A DNA stretch of 64,000 nt from Nymphaea colorata (Eukaryota > Streptophyta > Magnoliopsida > Nymphaeales > Nymphaeaceae). Positions 31,826 through 43,739 of the stretch are shown piece after piece. The stretch spans positions 755,143 to 819,142 of the forward strand of contig NC_045138.2 in NCBI RefSeq assembly GCF_008831285.2, read 5' to 3'. Within the stretch, counting starts at the first letter, position 1. Each line of letters begins with the position of its first letter. The notes beneath the pieces were generated by a model. That model searched no databases and was not told the origin of the DNA. It was given only the letters and a program-made list of their open reading frames with translations. The position numbers and the translations under genes were made by a program.

Positions 31826-34808
31826 TTAACTCTGCATGTACCCACCATATAGGCTCGGTTGCACCCCCATGTACGAGCCTGGCACGAGCCCAGGTGTGCT
31901 GTATGGGTTATATTGCAATTGAGTCAGCGCCAATTGACCCTGCATACCGTCCTTAGCGTACTGGTTCCACATTTGCTGTTCTTGAACCATGAACACCTGT
32001 TTCTTCTCCATGTCCGACATTTGTACATACGGCGGCGGCGCCACCATCGTCGAGGCGGCAAACGGATCACTGCTAATGCTGCCAATTCCAGTACCACTGC
32101 TGCTGCCATCACCGCTCGGTGGCGCCGGCAGCGCCAGCAGCCCGGGTTGGGGTGGGATCATCACCATGCTGCTAGCACTGCCGGCACTCGCCGCTTGGCC
32201 TGACGCTGCATTCGCGAGGTGGCCGTCATACAGCCCATCCAGCATGAGAACGTCGAAACCGCCGCCCAACTCAGCCTTCTTCGCCGCCAAATTGCTCGTC
32301 GACTCAACCAGTGCCAGCTCCCAGTCCGCCGCCGAGTTGATTGCCTCTGCCAGCGGCGCCGCTGGTGCCGAGGATGCCTCCCCGGAGAAAAGCGCCAATG
32401 CCAACCTGTCACCGTTTTCCTCGGCAGTGAAATCGCCGGTGAGATCCAATAAATCGGGGACCTTTTCCATCTTGGGCGCTTCTGGGAGGACCGTTTCCTC
32501 CCTCACCTCGGCTTGCTCGTCCGCGATCTTTTCTTCTTCCTCGGCGAATTTTTTCTCTTGGTCGTCACCTGGGGCGGGGAGTGCCTTGATCTCCAAGACG
32601 CTTTGCGTCTCCTGCTCAGCGATTTTTTGGGCTCTCCTCGCGAAGGAAGCCGATTTATCGCAGATGAAATCGTCCATGATCTGGAGCTTCCTGGGGGTGA
32701 CCCGCTCTATGACCGGATACTCGAAGGACCGGGCGATGCCCACGCTCTTGCTCCAATCGTAATACGAATCCAGTTCATCCAGCCGCTTCCCGACCCGGGA
32801 AAAGGTTTCATACACGTTGACGCATTGGGGCACCTCCAGATTCGTGAACCGGTCGATCAGGATGCTCATCATCTCGGTTATCTCGTTGTAGACTGCAAAA
32901 CTTTCCTGCAATTTGAGTAATTGGATCGAATTAAATCCAGATTTGGCACTATCCGTACTATTTTGGATCTGCCCAAGGGTCAGATCCAGTTCCAGCTGCT
33001 CGAAGTCGGAACCCTTGGATCTAGGATATATATCACTTTGAATTCAGGATTGTCTGAATCAATGAGATTTGGATACAAACAATGCGATACACATTTTTCC
33101 GTACCGCATACCGCTTGCTTGAAGATATATACAGGTAGGACCATGGATCGATTCTTACTGTTTGGACCCTTGGTTGCAGCCGTGAGCACCACCCTTACCC
33201 ATTGAAAACCAGATCCAGATCCGAATATCCTTCTATCTTTACCGAGGATTTAGTTAAGAAGCTGTGGTAAATGTTGGGGTCCAAGGCCCATTTTCATCTG
33301 GTCCATTTTGTTGGATTCAAACAGTTTTCGGCCTTTGTTATTTAGCCATAAACCAGCTCTGGTTTAAAAAGTCAGATATTGGATCCAACCGTACTCGATC
33401 TGGATGCCCCAGATCTAGTTTCTGTAAAGCACTGCATTGTACGTAAAAAAAAAAAAAAAGCATTAACCGTACTCGATCTGGATGTCCCAGATCAACAATC
33501 TGATCCAAAACAAATACCAAACTGTCTGAATCTTGGTTTGTATTTCAAACCCATATTGAAAACAACTTATCAAATTCAGGTAACACCACGAAGCAGTCGC
33601 GGACCTAAAAAATTTTGGCTGCGGAACACTAACCGGTCTCTGGCCTAGTACATTGTGCTTGCGGGGTACCAACCTAGATCTGATGTGGGCATCATATGTG
33701 GCTACGCTCGGGTCCAGCTGAGACAGGGTGGAGCCAAGGTAGGACCCGCATGATCTCTGGCTCCACCTCAAAATTTTTAAAAAAAAAATCACTTGTTTTA
33801 TATAAAATTTTGAAAAATGATATTTCGACCCTAATGAAGATTTAGAAAATTTAATTTGGTCCGTCTAATGAAAAAATTCTACCTCTGCCCCTAAGCTGAA
33901 ACACAATGAAAGATTTCAAGGGCTGTGAACCAAGCCAATCACACATTAGCTCCGCTTCTGACCATGGGTCTGCCATTAGGAAAACATCAGTATAATAACT
34001 GTTCGTGTCCAAGACCCGTTTCCCATCAGGTCCAGATTTCTTTTTGTGTTGGATCCAGCCGGTTGTTGGCCCATGTTATTTAGTTATACACCGGATCCGG
34101 TTTGAAAATCAGATCTTGGATTCAACACAAACTACGGGTTCGGGTCATAGAACTTGACACCGTTCGTACCTGAACCACCGGGTAGAGCGAGATGATAATG
34201 AGCCGGCTCTGCTTGGCGTAACCGGTGGGCCGAGTCGCGAGGAACCGCTCCAGGATGTGCTGCAGGCTCTGGATCCGGGCGAACACCTTGTCCGTGCCCA
34301 GCTCCCGGAACGGCTTGGGCGGCAGCGAATCGTCTCGGGCCTTCATCCTCGACTCGAGCCGCTGGTCGAGGTAGAGCGCGTAGGTGCGGACGAAGGCCGA
34401 GAAGTCCCACGAGTCGGAGTGCGAGACGTCTCGGAAATCGGAGAGGTTGAGGAGCCGGGTCCCGCGCCGGGTCGCGTAGGTGAACTCCTGCTCATAGGAG
34501 GGGTCGCCCTCGGCGAGGAGACGGTGGACGAGGATGAGACACTTGAGGGCGACGGTCCAGTTGCGGGTCTTTCCGATCCGCTTGGCTATGGCCGAGACGG
34601 CCGAGCCGACGTGGAACCGGGAGTAGGAGGTCAGGGTGATGATCTCCCGGATGTGCCGCTCGTCCGGCGGGGAGGAGCTGTGGCGGGTGGCCTTGACGAT
34701 GGCCACCTCCAGGTCCGTGGTGATGGTGGCCATCCCCACCTTGGCCAGGCCGATGGACGTCCGGTCCTTCACCAGGCCCAGCGCCTTCTTGATTTTGCTC
34801 TGCGACAT
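31826..34808 (-). CDS. ANTH-domain clathrin assembly protein (AP180/PICALM family), 572 aa
   Basis: Two exons: 34,808-34,170 (213 codons) and 32,905-31,826 (359 codons plus stop). The intron, 32,906-34,169, has CAG|GTACG and TTGCAG|GAA borders and joins in phase 0 (LYPVVQ|ESFAVYNE). Family members bind phosphoinositides and clathrin to build endocytic vesicles at the plasma membrane. The N-terminal ANTH region is typical (begins MSQSKIKKALGLVKDRTSIG; contains DERHIREIITLTS and WTVALKCLILVHRLL). The C-terminal half is disordered: an acidic stretch, a clathrin-box-like DLLDL (about 364-368), a DPF adaptor motif (493-495), and a Gly/Pro/Gln-rich tail with NPYSTPGLVPGS. Length fits plant members of about 550-650 residues. 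Exons are GC-rich and the intron is not. It appears intact. Confidence 0.93.
33267..34133. repeat. Transposon-like DNA inside the clathrin-adaptor intron
   Basis: Blocks of about 130 bp at 33,267-33,395 and 34,003-34,133 are direct repeats ('tgttatttagccataaacca' versus 'tgttatttagttatacaccg'; both end near 'ttggatccaac' or 'ttggattcaac'). Between them, 33,470-33,500 repeats part of 33,390-33,420 ('ccgtactcgatctggatg'). A segment running from 'cagtcgcggacctaaaaaat' to 'tagctccgcttctgacc' looks like another insertion. Splicing should remove all of it. Confidence 0.55.
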
Positions 34809-35600
34809 GCCTACTTCTTGATGAATGATGAACGATGATGAGGATGATGGTAATGGCGGTTGTTGGTGGGTCTATGATGTGTATTTTGAGATGATGTTCA
34901 TGTGGTTTTTGACGTATGGTGATTATGGGTTCATCATTTATGATTGCTTCCTTGAATGGTGGTGGTGGTGGTGGTAGAGAGGCAAGATGCTGGTATGAGA
35001 TTTATGGTGATGATGGTATATGATGTTAGAGTTGTAAAATGATGATGATGATTATAGAGGTCCTGACGATGATGTTATATGATATTGGTGTTGCGAATTG
35101 ATGATGATGATGATGATGGTAGAGGTCATATATTCCTTCCTTATCTCCACCTTCGAGGCCAAACGGGATGACCTGAAATCAAGCAAGAGAGAGTTATATA
35201 TGCTTTCTCTAACATAAAATATGATGTATGCAGTCAAAAGAAATTGTGATTTTTATGGCAATTTTTTGGGTTTTTGTACATGAACAGTCATCCATGATAC
35301 ATGCACATGTGCTTGCATGGTGTGGATGTGTGAGCGCTTGCATGTGTGCGTGTATGTGTGTGTTTCTAATTTCATTGGCCAATGCTTCTGCCAGGCTTCA
35401 AACAAAGAAGAAACAGCAAAAATGAAGTGCGTTTGTGAAGTTTTTGCAGTGCCAACGAGTTCAATTTCTGCCATTAAAAGAAGAAGAAGAAGAAGACAAC
35501 TGTGTTCAAATAAACCAGAGTGGGCTCTTAACAATTGAAGAGTTTCTTGTGTTTTTTACCTCAGGGAGAGGGTCCTTCTGCAATCTCTCACATCACTCCT
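34809..35600 (-). promoter_or_regulatory. 5' flank and leader of the clathrin-adaptor gene
   Basis: The minus-strand leader is rich in CAT/ATC triplet repeats: (GAT)n on the plus strand at 35,038-35,055 and 35,098-35,119. A TATATAAC motif at about 35,194-35,201 is followed by a CT-rich stretch and a possible leader splice donor (TTTCAG|GTCATC near 35,171). These suggest a start near 35,165-35,180, but this is inference. Confidence 0.35.
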
Positions 35601-36430
35601 CTTCAATCAGAATTTGTGGGTATGTCTCTTTTTCTCTCTAGACCTCTGTCCCCCTCCCTCTTTCTCTTGTTTTGGTTGTCTTCTCTCTCTATCTCTTCCC
35701 TTCTCATTCCTGGTTGGGGTTCTTTTTTGTTGTCTTCTCTCTCTATCTCTTTCCATGTCTTTCTTGGTTGGGGTTCTCCTTGGATGAGGTACGCAGCCGG
35801 TTCTATGTTTAGTGCAGGATCGAAGGTGTGGCCGTTGAGACGTCGAGAAGACACGTTTATCAGCGGTTGGCAATTTCGTCCATTGACGAGTTCAGAGAGA
35901 GCTCCGTCCGTATCGGCCGCTGCCTCAATTTATCAAAGAGACAGAGAGGGGAGGTCCAATCATGGCTGCGTTATATTTTTATGCAGTTTCTTCTTACACC
36001 GTACCGTCTCAAACCAGCCTGCTGATCGGACGTGCATTGGTTAGACAGTGAGTCTCAGGTTCGATTCCCCTGGGTATTATAAGTTGGTTGGCCTTAAGTA
36101 AAGAACTTGAAATAATGAACAATCAAACACGTTACATTTCATTTATGATTCAATTTACCAGATGTCGGACATTGCCGGATGGCTAAAATTTTAAGAGTTT
36201 GTTGTTAAAAATGTCATTACATTGGCAGTAGCAATGGTTTATAGTATACGCAATGACTTATGGTGACTTTAGCGATGTTGTATGATCCTTCTAGCAATGA
36301 ATTTTTAAATTTGTCATCAGACAATACCGGGCACCAGCAATATTCACTTTTCATATATACATGTGTGTGTGCGTGCATATTTTTTTATTTCCCTTTTTGA
36401 ATCCTGACTTTTCCATAATGAGTCTTGACA
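35601..36430. repeat. Pyrimidine-rich block with a 54-bp tandem duplication
   Basis: Two units start 'gttgtcttctctctctatct' at 35,675 and 35,729 and each ends near 'ttggttggggttct'. Downstream, at about 36,025-36,075, a B-box-like 'ggttcgattcc' is followed by 'cctgggtattataa', which faintly resembles the SINE-like family of the right third. A 169-codon plus-strand frame starting at 35,535 is made of the pyrimidine repeat and is not called. Confidence 0.55.
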
Positions 36431-37150
36431 TTTCAAGAAAATCTTCGATGGGGCAGCGGTAGAACCCTAAACAACTTGAACAAAATGCCTCAGCCAGGTT
36501 TACTTTTATCAGTGCCCCTTAACAATAATTAAATAGTAGTGAATTTAAACAGTAGTTTGATTTTGATTCTCATAAGCGTTATTCTGCTGGGCTATATGGA
36601 CACGGCATCAAGATGAAGATGCACTAACCACATCCCAAGGAAAAAAGAGAAAAGAGAAGGCTTCAGCCTTCACTAAAACAGTGGGATGCTCCTCCGCTCA
36701 CCACCCTAAAGGTTGGACATGAATCTTACTTCAAACTTGCTGGTAGTCAGCAAAAGGTGGTGCTTCTCGCCTTTCTGCCAGGTGAAGTTGCTAGTCTTTT
36801 GACCGCTCTCTTTGTTGTCCGTTAATGTTCGATAGGGAAAGCCACGGACTCGTGGGCGAGTCTTTTATGGCAAGTGAAGCTGGATCTTCCTTATGTTCAA
36901 GGAGATCCTTCGCGGTGCGCTTGAGTGAAGGTTATACCACTCTTATAAGAGGCAGTCACACACAGAAAGTTGCCGGAATTTCACCCTTTCAGCATGCCCA
37001 ATATGCCACTTTTTAGGATTTCCAGGGGCTTATGGTTGGGGGAAATATTCAGAAAAGGCCAAAGTTTCTATTCTTTCCCCTGTCCTCGCGGTTCACCTCG
37101 GAGTTCAGGGCTATTTCGAGACCAAGGTAAAGAGAGACCAAGGTAAAGAG
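36431..37150. other. Organelle-like composition, possible nuclear mitochondrial DNA
   Basis: This stretch is more balanced in base composition and less repetitive than its neighbours ('gccacggactcgtgggcgag', 'agatccttcgcggtgcgctt', 'cctcgcggttcacctcggag'). It has the feel of plant mitochondrial intergenic DNA. No organelle gene is recognised, and the assignment is a guess from composition. Confidence 0.25.
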
Positions 37151-38212
37151 CAATACATGCATCCATTGTTTGCAATCCCATTCGCCTACAGTAAATTGCT
37201 TAGATAAGAATGAATTCAACCTTTATATAAGCAATCGGGTGTAATCAGGTCAGATGTATATCGTGTTCATTCCACAACTGCCTATGTGAAATTTGATTAT
37301 ATAACTGGACCTCGGTGACGACCTCACCTGAACTGGATCTCTATTACTATGGCATGTCTTAATAAAACAATTAGAAACCCAATTAGTAACAAGAAACGTC
37401 CTATTCATTTGATTAGAGAAAAACCTTATCACTTGCGCTGGAGAAGTTGACCATGTGAATAAAATCATTTGATTAGAGAAAAACCAAGAACGCACCACTG
37501 AAGAACCCCAAAAGACAATCATACAAATCAACTCATGCTCAATTATGTTCCACAAGCAGCTAAAGGCCCCACATGATCCTTTTTCACATTAGATCATAAT
37601 CGGGTCAGCCAATTCAAACCTTCATGCACCAAACCACTTTCTGCTGCAAAACCACACAGGCTGGAAAACTTAAGCTCAGCTGCTTTCAAAACCTGTCTAC
37701 CTCATAATTTCATGGTGTTGGTAAGGCTCAAGTCTTAAGACATCCATGAACGTGAAAAGAATGGATAAAGAGAAAACACCACGCCATCTCGAAAATTACA
37801 AAATGAAGTCCATGGATACTTGATGGGTTTATTTGACACCAACCATTCAGCACTACCATTTGATGTCATCATATTACCCGTGAGATGCCACCAAATGGCG
37901 TGCATCAAAAGAGACATTCAAACCTCTCTCCCTGTCTCTCTCAAGATCGAAGAGATGATGAACATGCACATACAAATGAAAATAGTGACTACGGTACTAG
38001 GTACTACTTTCCATAATACACTTCAATAAACATATACAGCTACATACAGCGGCAGACGACAGGTAACAAAGTATAACAGGATTTACAAAAAGGCAAAAGC
38101 AGACATCACGACCATATACTAAACGGAGACCAACCAAAAAAAGAACACCCATTTGGCCAAGGGAAGAGCTCACAAAACTGCCAAATCGGTCTGTATATGA
38201 AGATTGCTCCTT
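37151..38212 (-). other. Intergenic; right part likely the 3' UTR of the NAC gene
   Basis: At 37,409-37,425 and 37,467-37,483 a 17-bp word ('atttgattagagaaaaa') is repeated. An AATAAA on the minus strand at 37,828-37,833 lies about 380 bp past the NAC stop and could be its polyadenylation signal. No other gene is visible. Confidence 0.4.
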
Positions 38213-40954
38213 CTAAGAAAGGATCAGTTTCCAGGCACACCCGAAGATCTTGAATCCAAGGATGAAAAGCGAAACCCATATCAACAAAGAGACTGCACCA
38301 AGAAAAGCCAGAAAAGAGAACCCCCTCCATGAGTAGCCTGCCCTTACTACATTTTTCTTCCCTGTGTTGTCGTCCAGCTTCTTGCCTTTTTCCATATCGT
38401 AGCAGTGTGAGAACAGCTCCTCCATGCCAATGGAGTTCACTATTACTGCAGACAAGGCATTTACAGAACTGCAGTGCGCTGAGGAACTACCCATGGTTTT
38501 CCCTTCATTGAGAAGAAGCGGATATTCGGCAGCGGAAGCAGGACGAGCAGGAAAACAATCCAGTAAGCTCTGGAGTTTCAGAAAAGACCCCCCATTGCTA
38601 CATGGATAATTAAAATTATCCCCTTTTGAATGCCCCTCACCTGGATGAAACATGGCAACGATGACAATCTAAAACGAAGAGAACATGAGGTGACATAACA
38701 GAAACAGCAGAACCTGCTCCTCTGCCTTCAGAATAAACCAGAGGTCGCAGAACACCTGACTGACTCTATACAAAGGAAGCTTATTTTGTAGCCACAGGCT
38801 TACACAAGGCTGAAGAACAGAAACCAGAAAGGGACATCAATCTCTAGAAAAAAGAAAAAGTACATATCCTCAGACTCGTGAACAACAAAGTGAAGATTAT
38901 TTTACCATACCCGCTGTAACAAACGAAGATGTGCTTTCCTTTTCCGAGACCTGTTGTGTTGATGCAAATGGACCCCTATTTCCTAGATAATGTCCCTCTT
39001 CTGAGGGTATTCCAACGCTGCCAACCTGAAAGGATTATTTTGACCTAAAGCATCAGTTTCAACCTCAGAGAAAGAGAAGGAAAGGAGCCAGAGCCGACCA
39101 AAAAGGAACCATGGCATAATATGACAATGATTTTACCTCTCCCAACGGATTCATGCACAAACTGTTGATACTGGAACCAGTAGACTTATCATTGTTTGTC
39201 GGTAGAGGCATGGGCACGTTATTCTGATCAGCAAACGAACCGAGAGGGTCTTGATCAACATCAGACATGCATGAATTTTCAGGTCTTTGTAGTAGAGATG
39301 AATTCACATGCCCTGGACCTAGGATATCATTTAATTCTAGATATGTTCCCTCCAAGAAAAGTTTATCAAGCCACGGACTGCCGCTTGGGAAAACGAACTT
39401 GTCAACTGAACAAAAATCCCCTGGCTTCACCTCATTGGTTATGTCTTCCAAACCGGAATAGATATCTGAAACATCACCTGTGCCATGAGAACTTTGGACC
39501 CCATCCATCAGATTCTGCAAGCATAACCAAACTGTAAGGGACCTACTTATCTAAATTAAAAGCAAATAAACAATATAAGATCTCACGAAAAGAAATTACC
39601 ATGTGATGGACCTCACTACATCCACTCCCATTTCCTTTAGAAGAAGGCTGCTCATCAAAGTGATCAGATGCAGCCAAATTCTCACCTTCAGCAGCAAGTT
39701 GTAGAAGAATTCTATCAATATCATCATACTCTAAGGGTAGATTCGCATGGGATGTAGCCGGAGTGACAGATGCATCAGAGATTAAACCCTCCAATGGGAA
39801 ATCGGAAGCGTTCACTGAACAGGAATTTGGATTTTCAGCGACCTTGTTTTGGGGCAGATTACAATCATCCAATGACTGAGGAACTGTGAGATTTTCCACA
39901 AGATCGTCATTCCATTCTTCTTCTCTAAAAGGGGCACCGTATTGCTCACCATTTTTTGGTCCTGGCCCACTTTTTTCAAAGATCTTAGAAAGCACAAATG
40001 AATCCTGCAGTATAAACAGATTTAAAGTCAGCAGTTTCCTAATAAAATTCACTCGGAACTCTGAAAATGAGTAGTATTGATCCCAATTACGAACATCCAC
40101 TCAGACAATGATGCATCTTGCACTATAAGCAAGAAATAATCTGTTGTTGAATGAGCTTTTAGATTTGGGGGAAAAAAAAAGAGATACAATGGTTGAACCT
40201 TTTTCGCCTCACCTATACCTATATATACCATAGACGCGCTAGAGTAGCATATCTAATTACTCTAAATTCTCTAATTTTATCTAGCCACAAAATCCTGAAG
40301 CAATAAAAATAATGAATACTCCTTCCAGAAAGAAAAAAAAATGTGAAATAATAATCAAGACTTTCAAACACAGAGAAGAACAAGATTTACAAGAGAAATT
40401 ACCTGCGCAATCCCAGATTCAACCAGATTTTTATCTTCCAGTCTATATTCATGCATTACCCAGTTAGTTCTATCACCATTTGGAGCCCTTCCAACGTGGA
40501 AAACTAAAGTCTTTTTCATCCCCACAAGCTGAGAATGATTGTAGACAGGTCTGTCTTTTCCTGTGGTCTTCCAATAGCCAATTTCAGTGGCTCTGTTTGT
40601 TCTAGAACCATTTGCATATTTCCTATCTCGAGGGCAATAAAAGTACCACTCAAGATCTTTACTCTGTAGACAAGATTGCCCTGCAAAAATTGCAACGTAC
40701 ATCAATGAGCATGAAGTGCATCAAAAAAAGGAAAAAAAAAAAAACAACTGAGATTAACACATGATGGCATTCAATTGTGAAGGATGAAGGCTGATACCTG
40801 GAAGATCCCAAGGGGCAAACTTGTAGATGTCAAGCTCTGAAATAACATCAGGGTTAATCAGCTTCTGACAGATCTTTCTTCTCAAGTAGAAACAAACCAA
40901 TTCTGCATCTGTTGGATGAAACCGGAACCCTGGAAAGAATGATAATTTTGCCAT
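38213..40954 (-). CDS. NAC transcription factor with C-terminal transmembrane anchor (NTL type), 586 aa
   Basis: Six exons, all GT-AG: 40,954-40,798; 40,680-40,403; 40,004-39,600; 39,514-39,137; 39,025-38,911; 38,640-38,213. Phases join exactly (1, 0, 0, 0, 1). The first 145 codons plus the start of exon 3 form the NAC domain: [13 protein letters not shown] (A), [16 protein letters not shown] (B), [20 protein letters not shown] and [10 protein letters not shown] (C), [20 protein letters not shown] and WVMHEYRL (D), and [20 protein letters not shown] (E). A long acidic, serine-rich activation-type region follows. Residues about 551-573 ([20 protein letters not shown], then ILG) form one hydrophobic helix with a short tail. 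Family knowledge: NTL factors sit in the ER or plasma membrane and enter the nucleus after proteolytic release under stress. It resembles the ANAC082/103 and NTL groups; the exact orthologue is unsettled. Confidence 0.93.
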
Positions 40955-43570
40955 AAAGAATTAAATCAGCCCTATGATCACCGAAAGAAATGATAGTGGA
41001 TGCACCGGGGTCCTGAACCAAAACCTTCCCACCTTACACACAGAAATAAGTTTAGTGGCTATAAACCCTTACACCTAAGCTATATAATCCTTCATCTTAT
41101 CCGAAATTCCGGAAGGCCCATTCTTGAAATTAAGGGTGCCATGGCTGGTTTCCAACTTTTAAGCTTTTGGACGTAGTGAATTTTGTCAACCAACAGACCC
41201 AGTAAGCCCTAATAAGATCTCCCGGAGTTGAACCAATGCCAAATCCAATGCCGATATTAGCAATCCCTGCACCGCCAGTGTAAACTGCAGCAGATCGATC
41301 AACCAACAGCTACATCTCAAGGAAAGCCATTGATACTCATCCTTGGGACTTATAGACATTGACAAGCAAAAGAAGACCCTGTTCACAAGGAAAAAGGATA
41401 AAGCCTCAGACGTTGGTAACCTTCTATATTAGCAAATGTGGATGCAGCCAAATAAAGCATGAATATCACCCTCATCAAGTAGAAAAATGGTTTCCGGCAA
41501 GACCTATGGCAGCCTACCCTCAAAAGAAGAATAAAACTGCTTAAAAATCAACACTATTTGTTTAAACAATAAAACCTATAAAAACAGAACCCCCTAATAT
41601 GAGTTTACAGGAACATGAACATTTTGCTAAAATCTGTCATCAGAAAAAGAGAACAACTGAAGGACAAACCCTGTAAGAAAAAGAATCAAAAGAGCACTCA
41701 CTAAATGTATCGCTTAAACACCAACATCATGGACTCATATTTAATCAAAACCCAAGTAACTTTAACATGCCTAAATCAGAAAGCATAAGCTAAAAGATTT
41801 ATTGATCGACAAATCAATATCTTATTTTACATAAAAATAAAGAAACAACAGTCCAGCAAAAGCAAAGAGAGAAAAAGAAACAGGAATCACATGTCTTCCA
41901 AGTCCAATCGAACCACAATGCATGACTAAAAATGAAATGAAACAAACAAAAATCCAATTTTATGAAAAGCCTGAACTCCACCCCACAAAATCACAAAATC
42001 AAAAACACCTCCAAAAATTCATCACATATCAGCAAAATTACTCAAAGCAACAACACTTATAATTGACAAATCAATCCAAAACACGAAGCCTATGACCCAA
42101 CACAAAACACGATAAACAAGTTCTAAGAACTCACTCCAAAAATCCCAAAATCAACAACAGCCCACCAAAACACAGTCCAAACCTGAATTTCAAATCAGAA
42201 CAAAAAAAGGAAGAAAAAGAAACAAGAAATGCAGGGACAAAGAATGAAGGGCTTCCCAGTACCTGAAGAGAACTGTGAAGAAGATGTTGAAGAAGAGAAA
42301 GACTGAGGTAGTGAATGATTACACCAGATTATAATCCTTTAACCCAGCATGTAATCCTGGAATTAGGTGGATGAGGGATTTGAATCCCCTTCCCAAATCT
42401 GGCGTGAGGTGATTGTGTGGAAAATTGATCCCATGGATTTATTTCTGGTGTTTGATGGCACCAGCTGGGGAGTTGTGGGAAAAAGGGTTTGATTGTTTGC
42501 TAACAGCATGAAACAGACCTCCATAAGTTAAATCAAGCCGGAGACTCCCCATAAATGGAAACTCTCAACTGAATACCCATCTAGGTAGACATAATGCCTG
42601 TAATGAAGAATTTAATGAAACATATTCACAAGAATGTTGCCTAAGTTTCCAAGTTTGCTACGCATGAAAGCAGCAAAAGACTTTGCAACAAAACTCCAAT
42701 GCTTAAATAACAGTTTTATTGGTTTTTGTTTATACAGTTAAAATAAAACAAGATATTTAATAACATTATGCAAAAAAGAACAAACACAGGGATCTCAATA
42801 ACTTTTTGCTTAATGTGGCCTGTATATACATGGCCATCTCTCATATACTGAAGAGGCGAATTTTGATGCTCATACACATGATTTCTTCAAGTTAATGAGA
42901 CCCATGTAGACCCAACGAACACACATCGCCCATCTAGACCATGGAGCTGCATAGCCATGGTTTCCCCATCAATTTTACCAATACTAAAAAATATCCATCA
43001 ATAATAAACAAACAATGATACAACTAATAGCAAGCACCTGTTACAAAGCATACAAGTATCGACATCAAATCAACACTTTGGAATGATGAAGAAATTTTTT
43101 TCCTAAGGCAAACAATCAGACAGACGGAACAAAAGAGAAGAGGGAAGGCGAAGTGTGCGAAATGGAAAGAGAAACTCAGGAAATCGAGTGGCCACTGGAA
43201 GCAGAAACCATTAAAAAAAAAATGAAACAGCATCTGCCTGAGCTACGCCAGATATTCATGAGTCTGCAGCACCCAAAGAAGAAACCCAAAAGAAAACCAA
43301 GCCCCCATTCGATTTATTCAGTGCCTGATTCCTACCGAACTCCAAACAGAGAGCAACATGCTCCATGGAACCATGGACGAAGAAAAAGAGAGAAAGAATG
43401 AAAGAGAAAGAGAGGCGGAAAGAACCTGGTGAAGTCTTCTTCCCTGCCGGCGAAAAGGGATGCTGCCGATGAACAGGGACGCTGCCGCTGCCGCTACCGC
43501 TACTGGTGAAGAGGGAAGCCGCCGGGAAACGCTGTCGCCTTTTCCTCTACTCTTTGTGAACAAGTAAACC
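40955..43570 (-). promoter_or_regulatory. Predicted intron-containing 5' leader of the NAC gene
   Basis: Two candidate first exons are visible on the minus strand. The distal one ends CACCAG|GTTCTT at 43,426, downstream of a TATA box. The proximal one (about 42,310-42,263) is CT-rich and ends CTTCAG|GTACTG. Both could splice to an acceptor shortly before the ATG at 40,954 (TTCAG|GACC or CATAG|GGCT within 80 bp). Between 41,000 and 42,230 the minus strand is T-rich, as plant introns are. Short open frames in this region are not supported as genes. Confidence 0.45.
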
Positions 43571-43597
43571 CACGCAAAGGCCTCCCCTCTTCCCTCC

Positions 43598-43606
43598 CTT
43601 TTATAC
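43598..43606 (-). promoter_or_regulatory. TATA box upstream of the NAC leader
   Basis: The minus strand reads GTATAAAAG, preceded by a (GA)n/(CT)n tract (43,608-43,622). Transcription would start about 30 bp on, near 43,570, giving a leader exon of about 145 bp that ends at the donor at 43,426. The 139-codon minus-strand frame crossing this region (43,737-43,318) is best read as leader sequence. Confidence 0.5.
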
Positions 43607-43739
43607 AAGAGAGAGAGAGAGAGCTTGCTGCTACGTCGTCTCGAGAGTCCTGAGTAACTTCCTCCGCAATCTTCCCCCTTCCCTCCTCTCTCTTTCTTGC
43701 TTAGATTCTCTCTAAAATTTTGAGAAATTCGAACCAAAT

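Noticed and set aside
31989-32762. A 257-codon plus-strand frame opposite the clathrin-adaptor exon 2
   Set aside because: Antisense shadow of a GC-rich coding exon. The minus-strand product has clear ANTH-family similarity and consensus splice sites.
34257-34838. A 193-codon plus-strand frame opposite ANTH exon 1
   Set aside because: Same reason: a GC-rich exon leaves the complementary frame open.
35535-36044. A 169-codon plus-strand frame
   Set aside because: Mostly pyrimidine-repeat translation (Ser/Leu/Phe-rich) with a 54-bp tandem duplication, and no recognisable domain.
36025-36085. Possible tRNA gene, from the B-box-like 'ggttcgattcc'
   Set aside because: No matching acceptor stem or anticodon arm and too short a distance to any A box. 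At best a SINE fragment.
43318-43737. A 139-codon minus-strand frame upstream of the NAC gene
   Set aside because: It overlaps the TATA box and predicted leader and has the low-complexity Ser/Arg/Ala composition of translated leader sequence.
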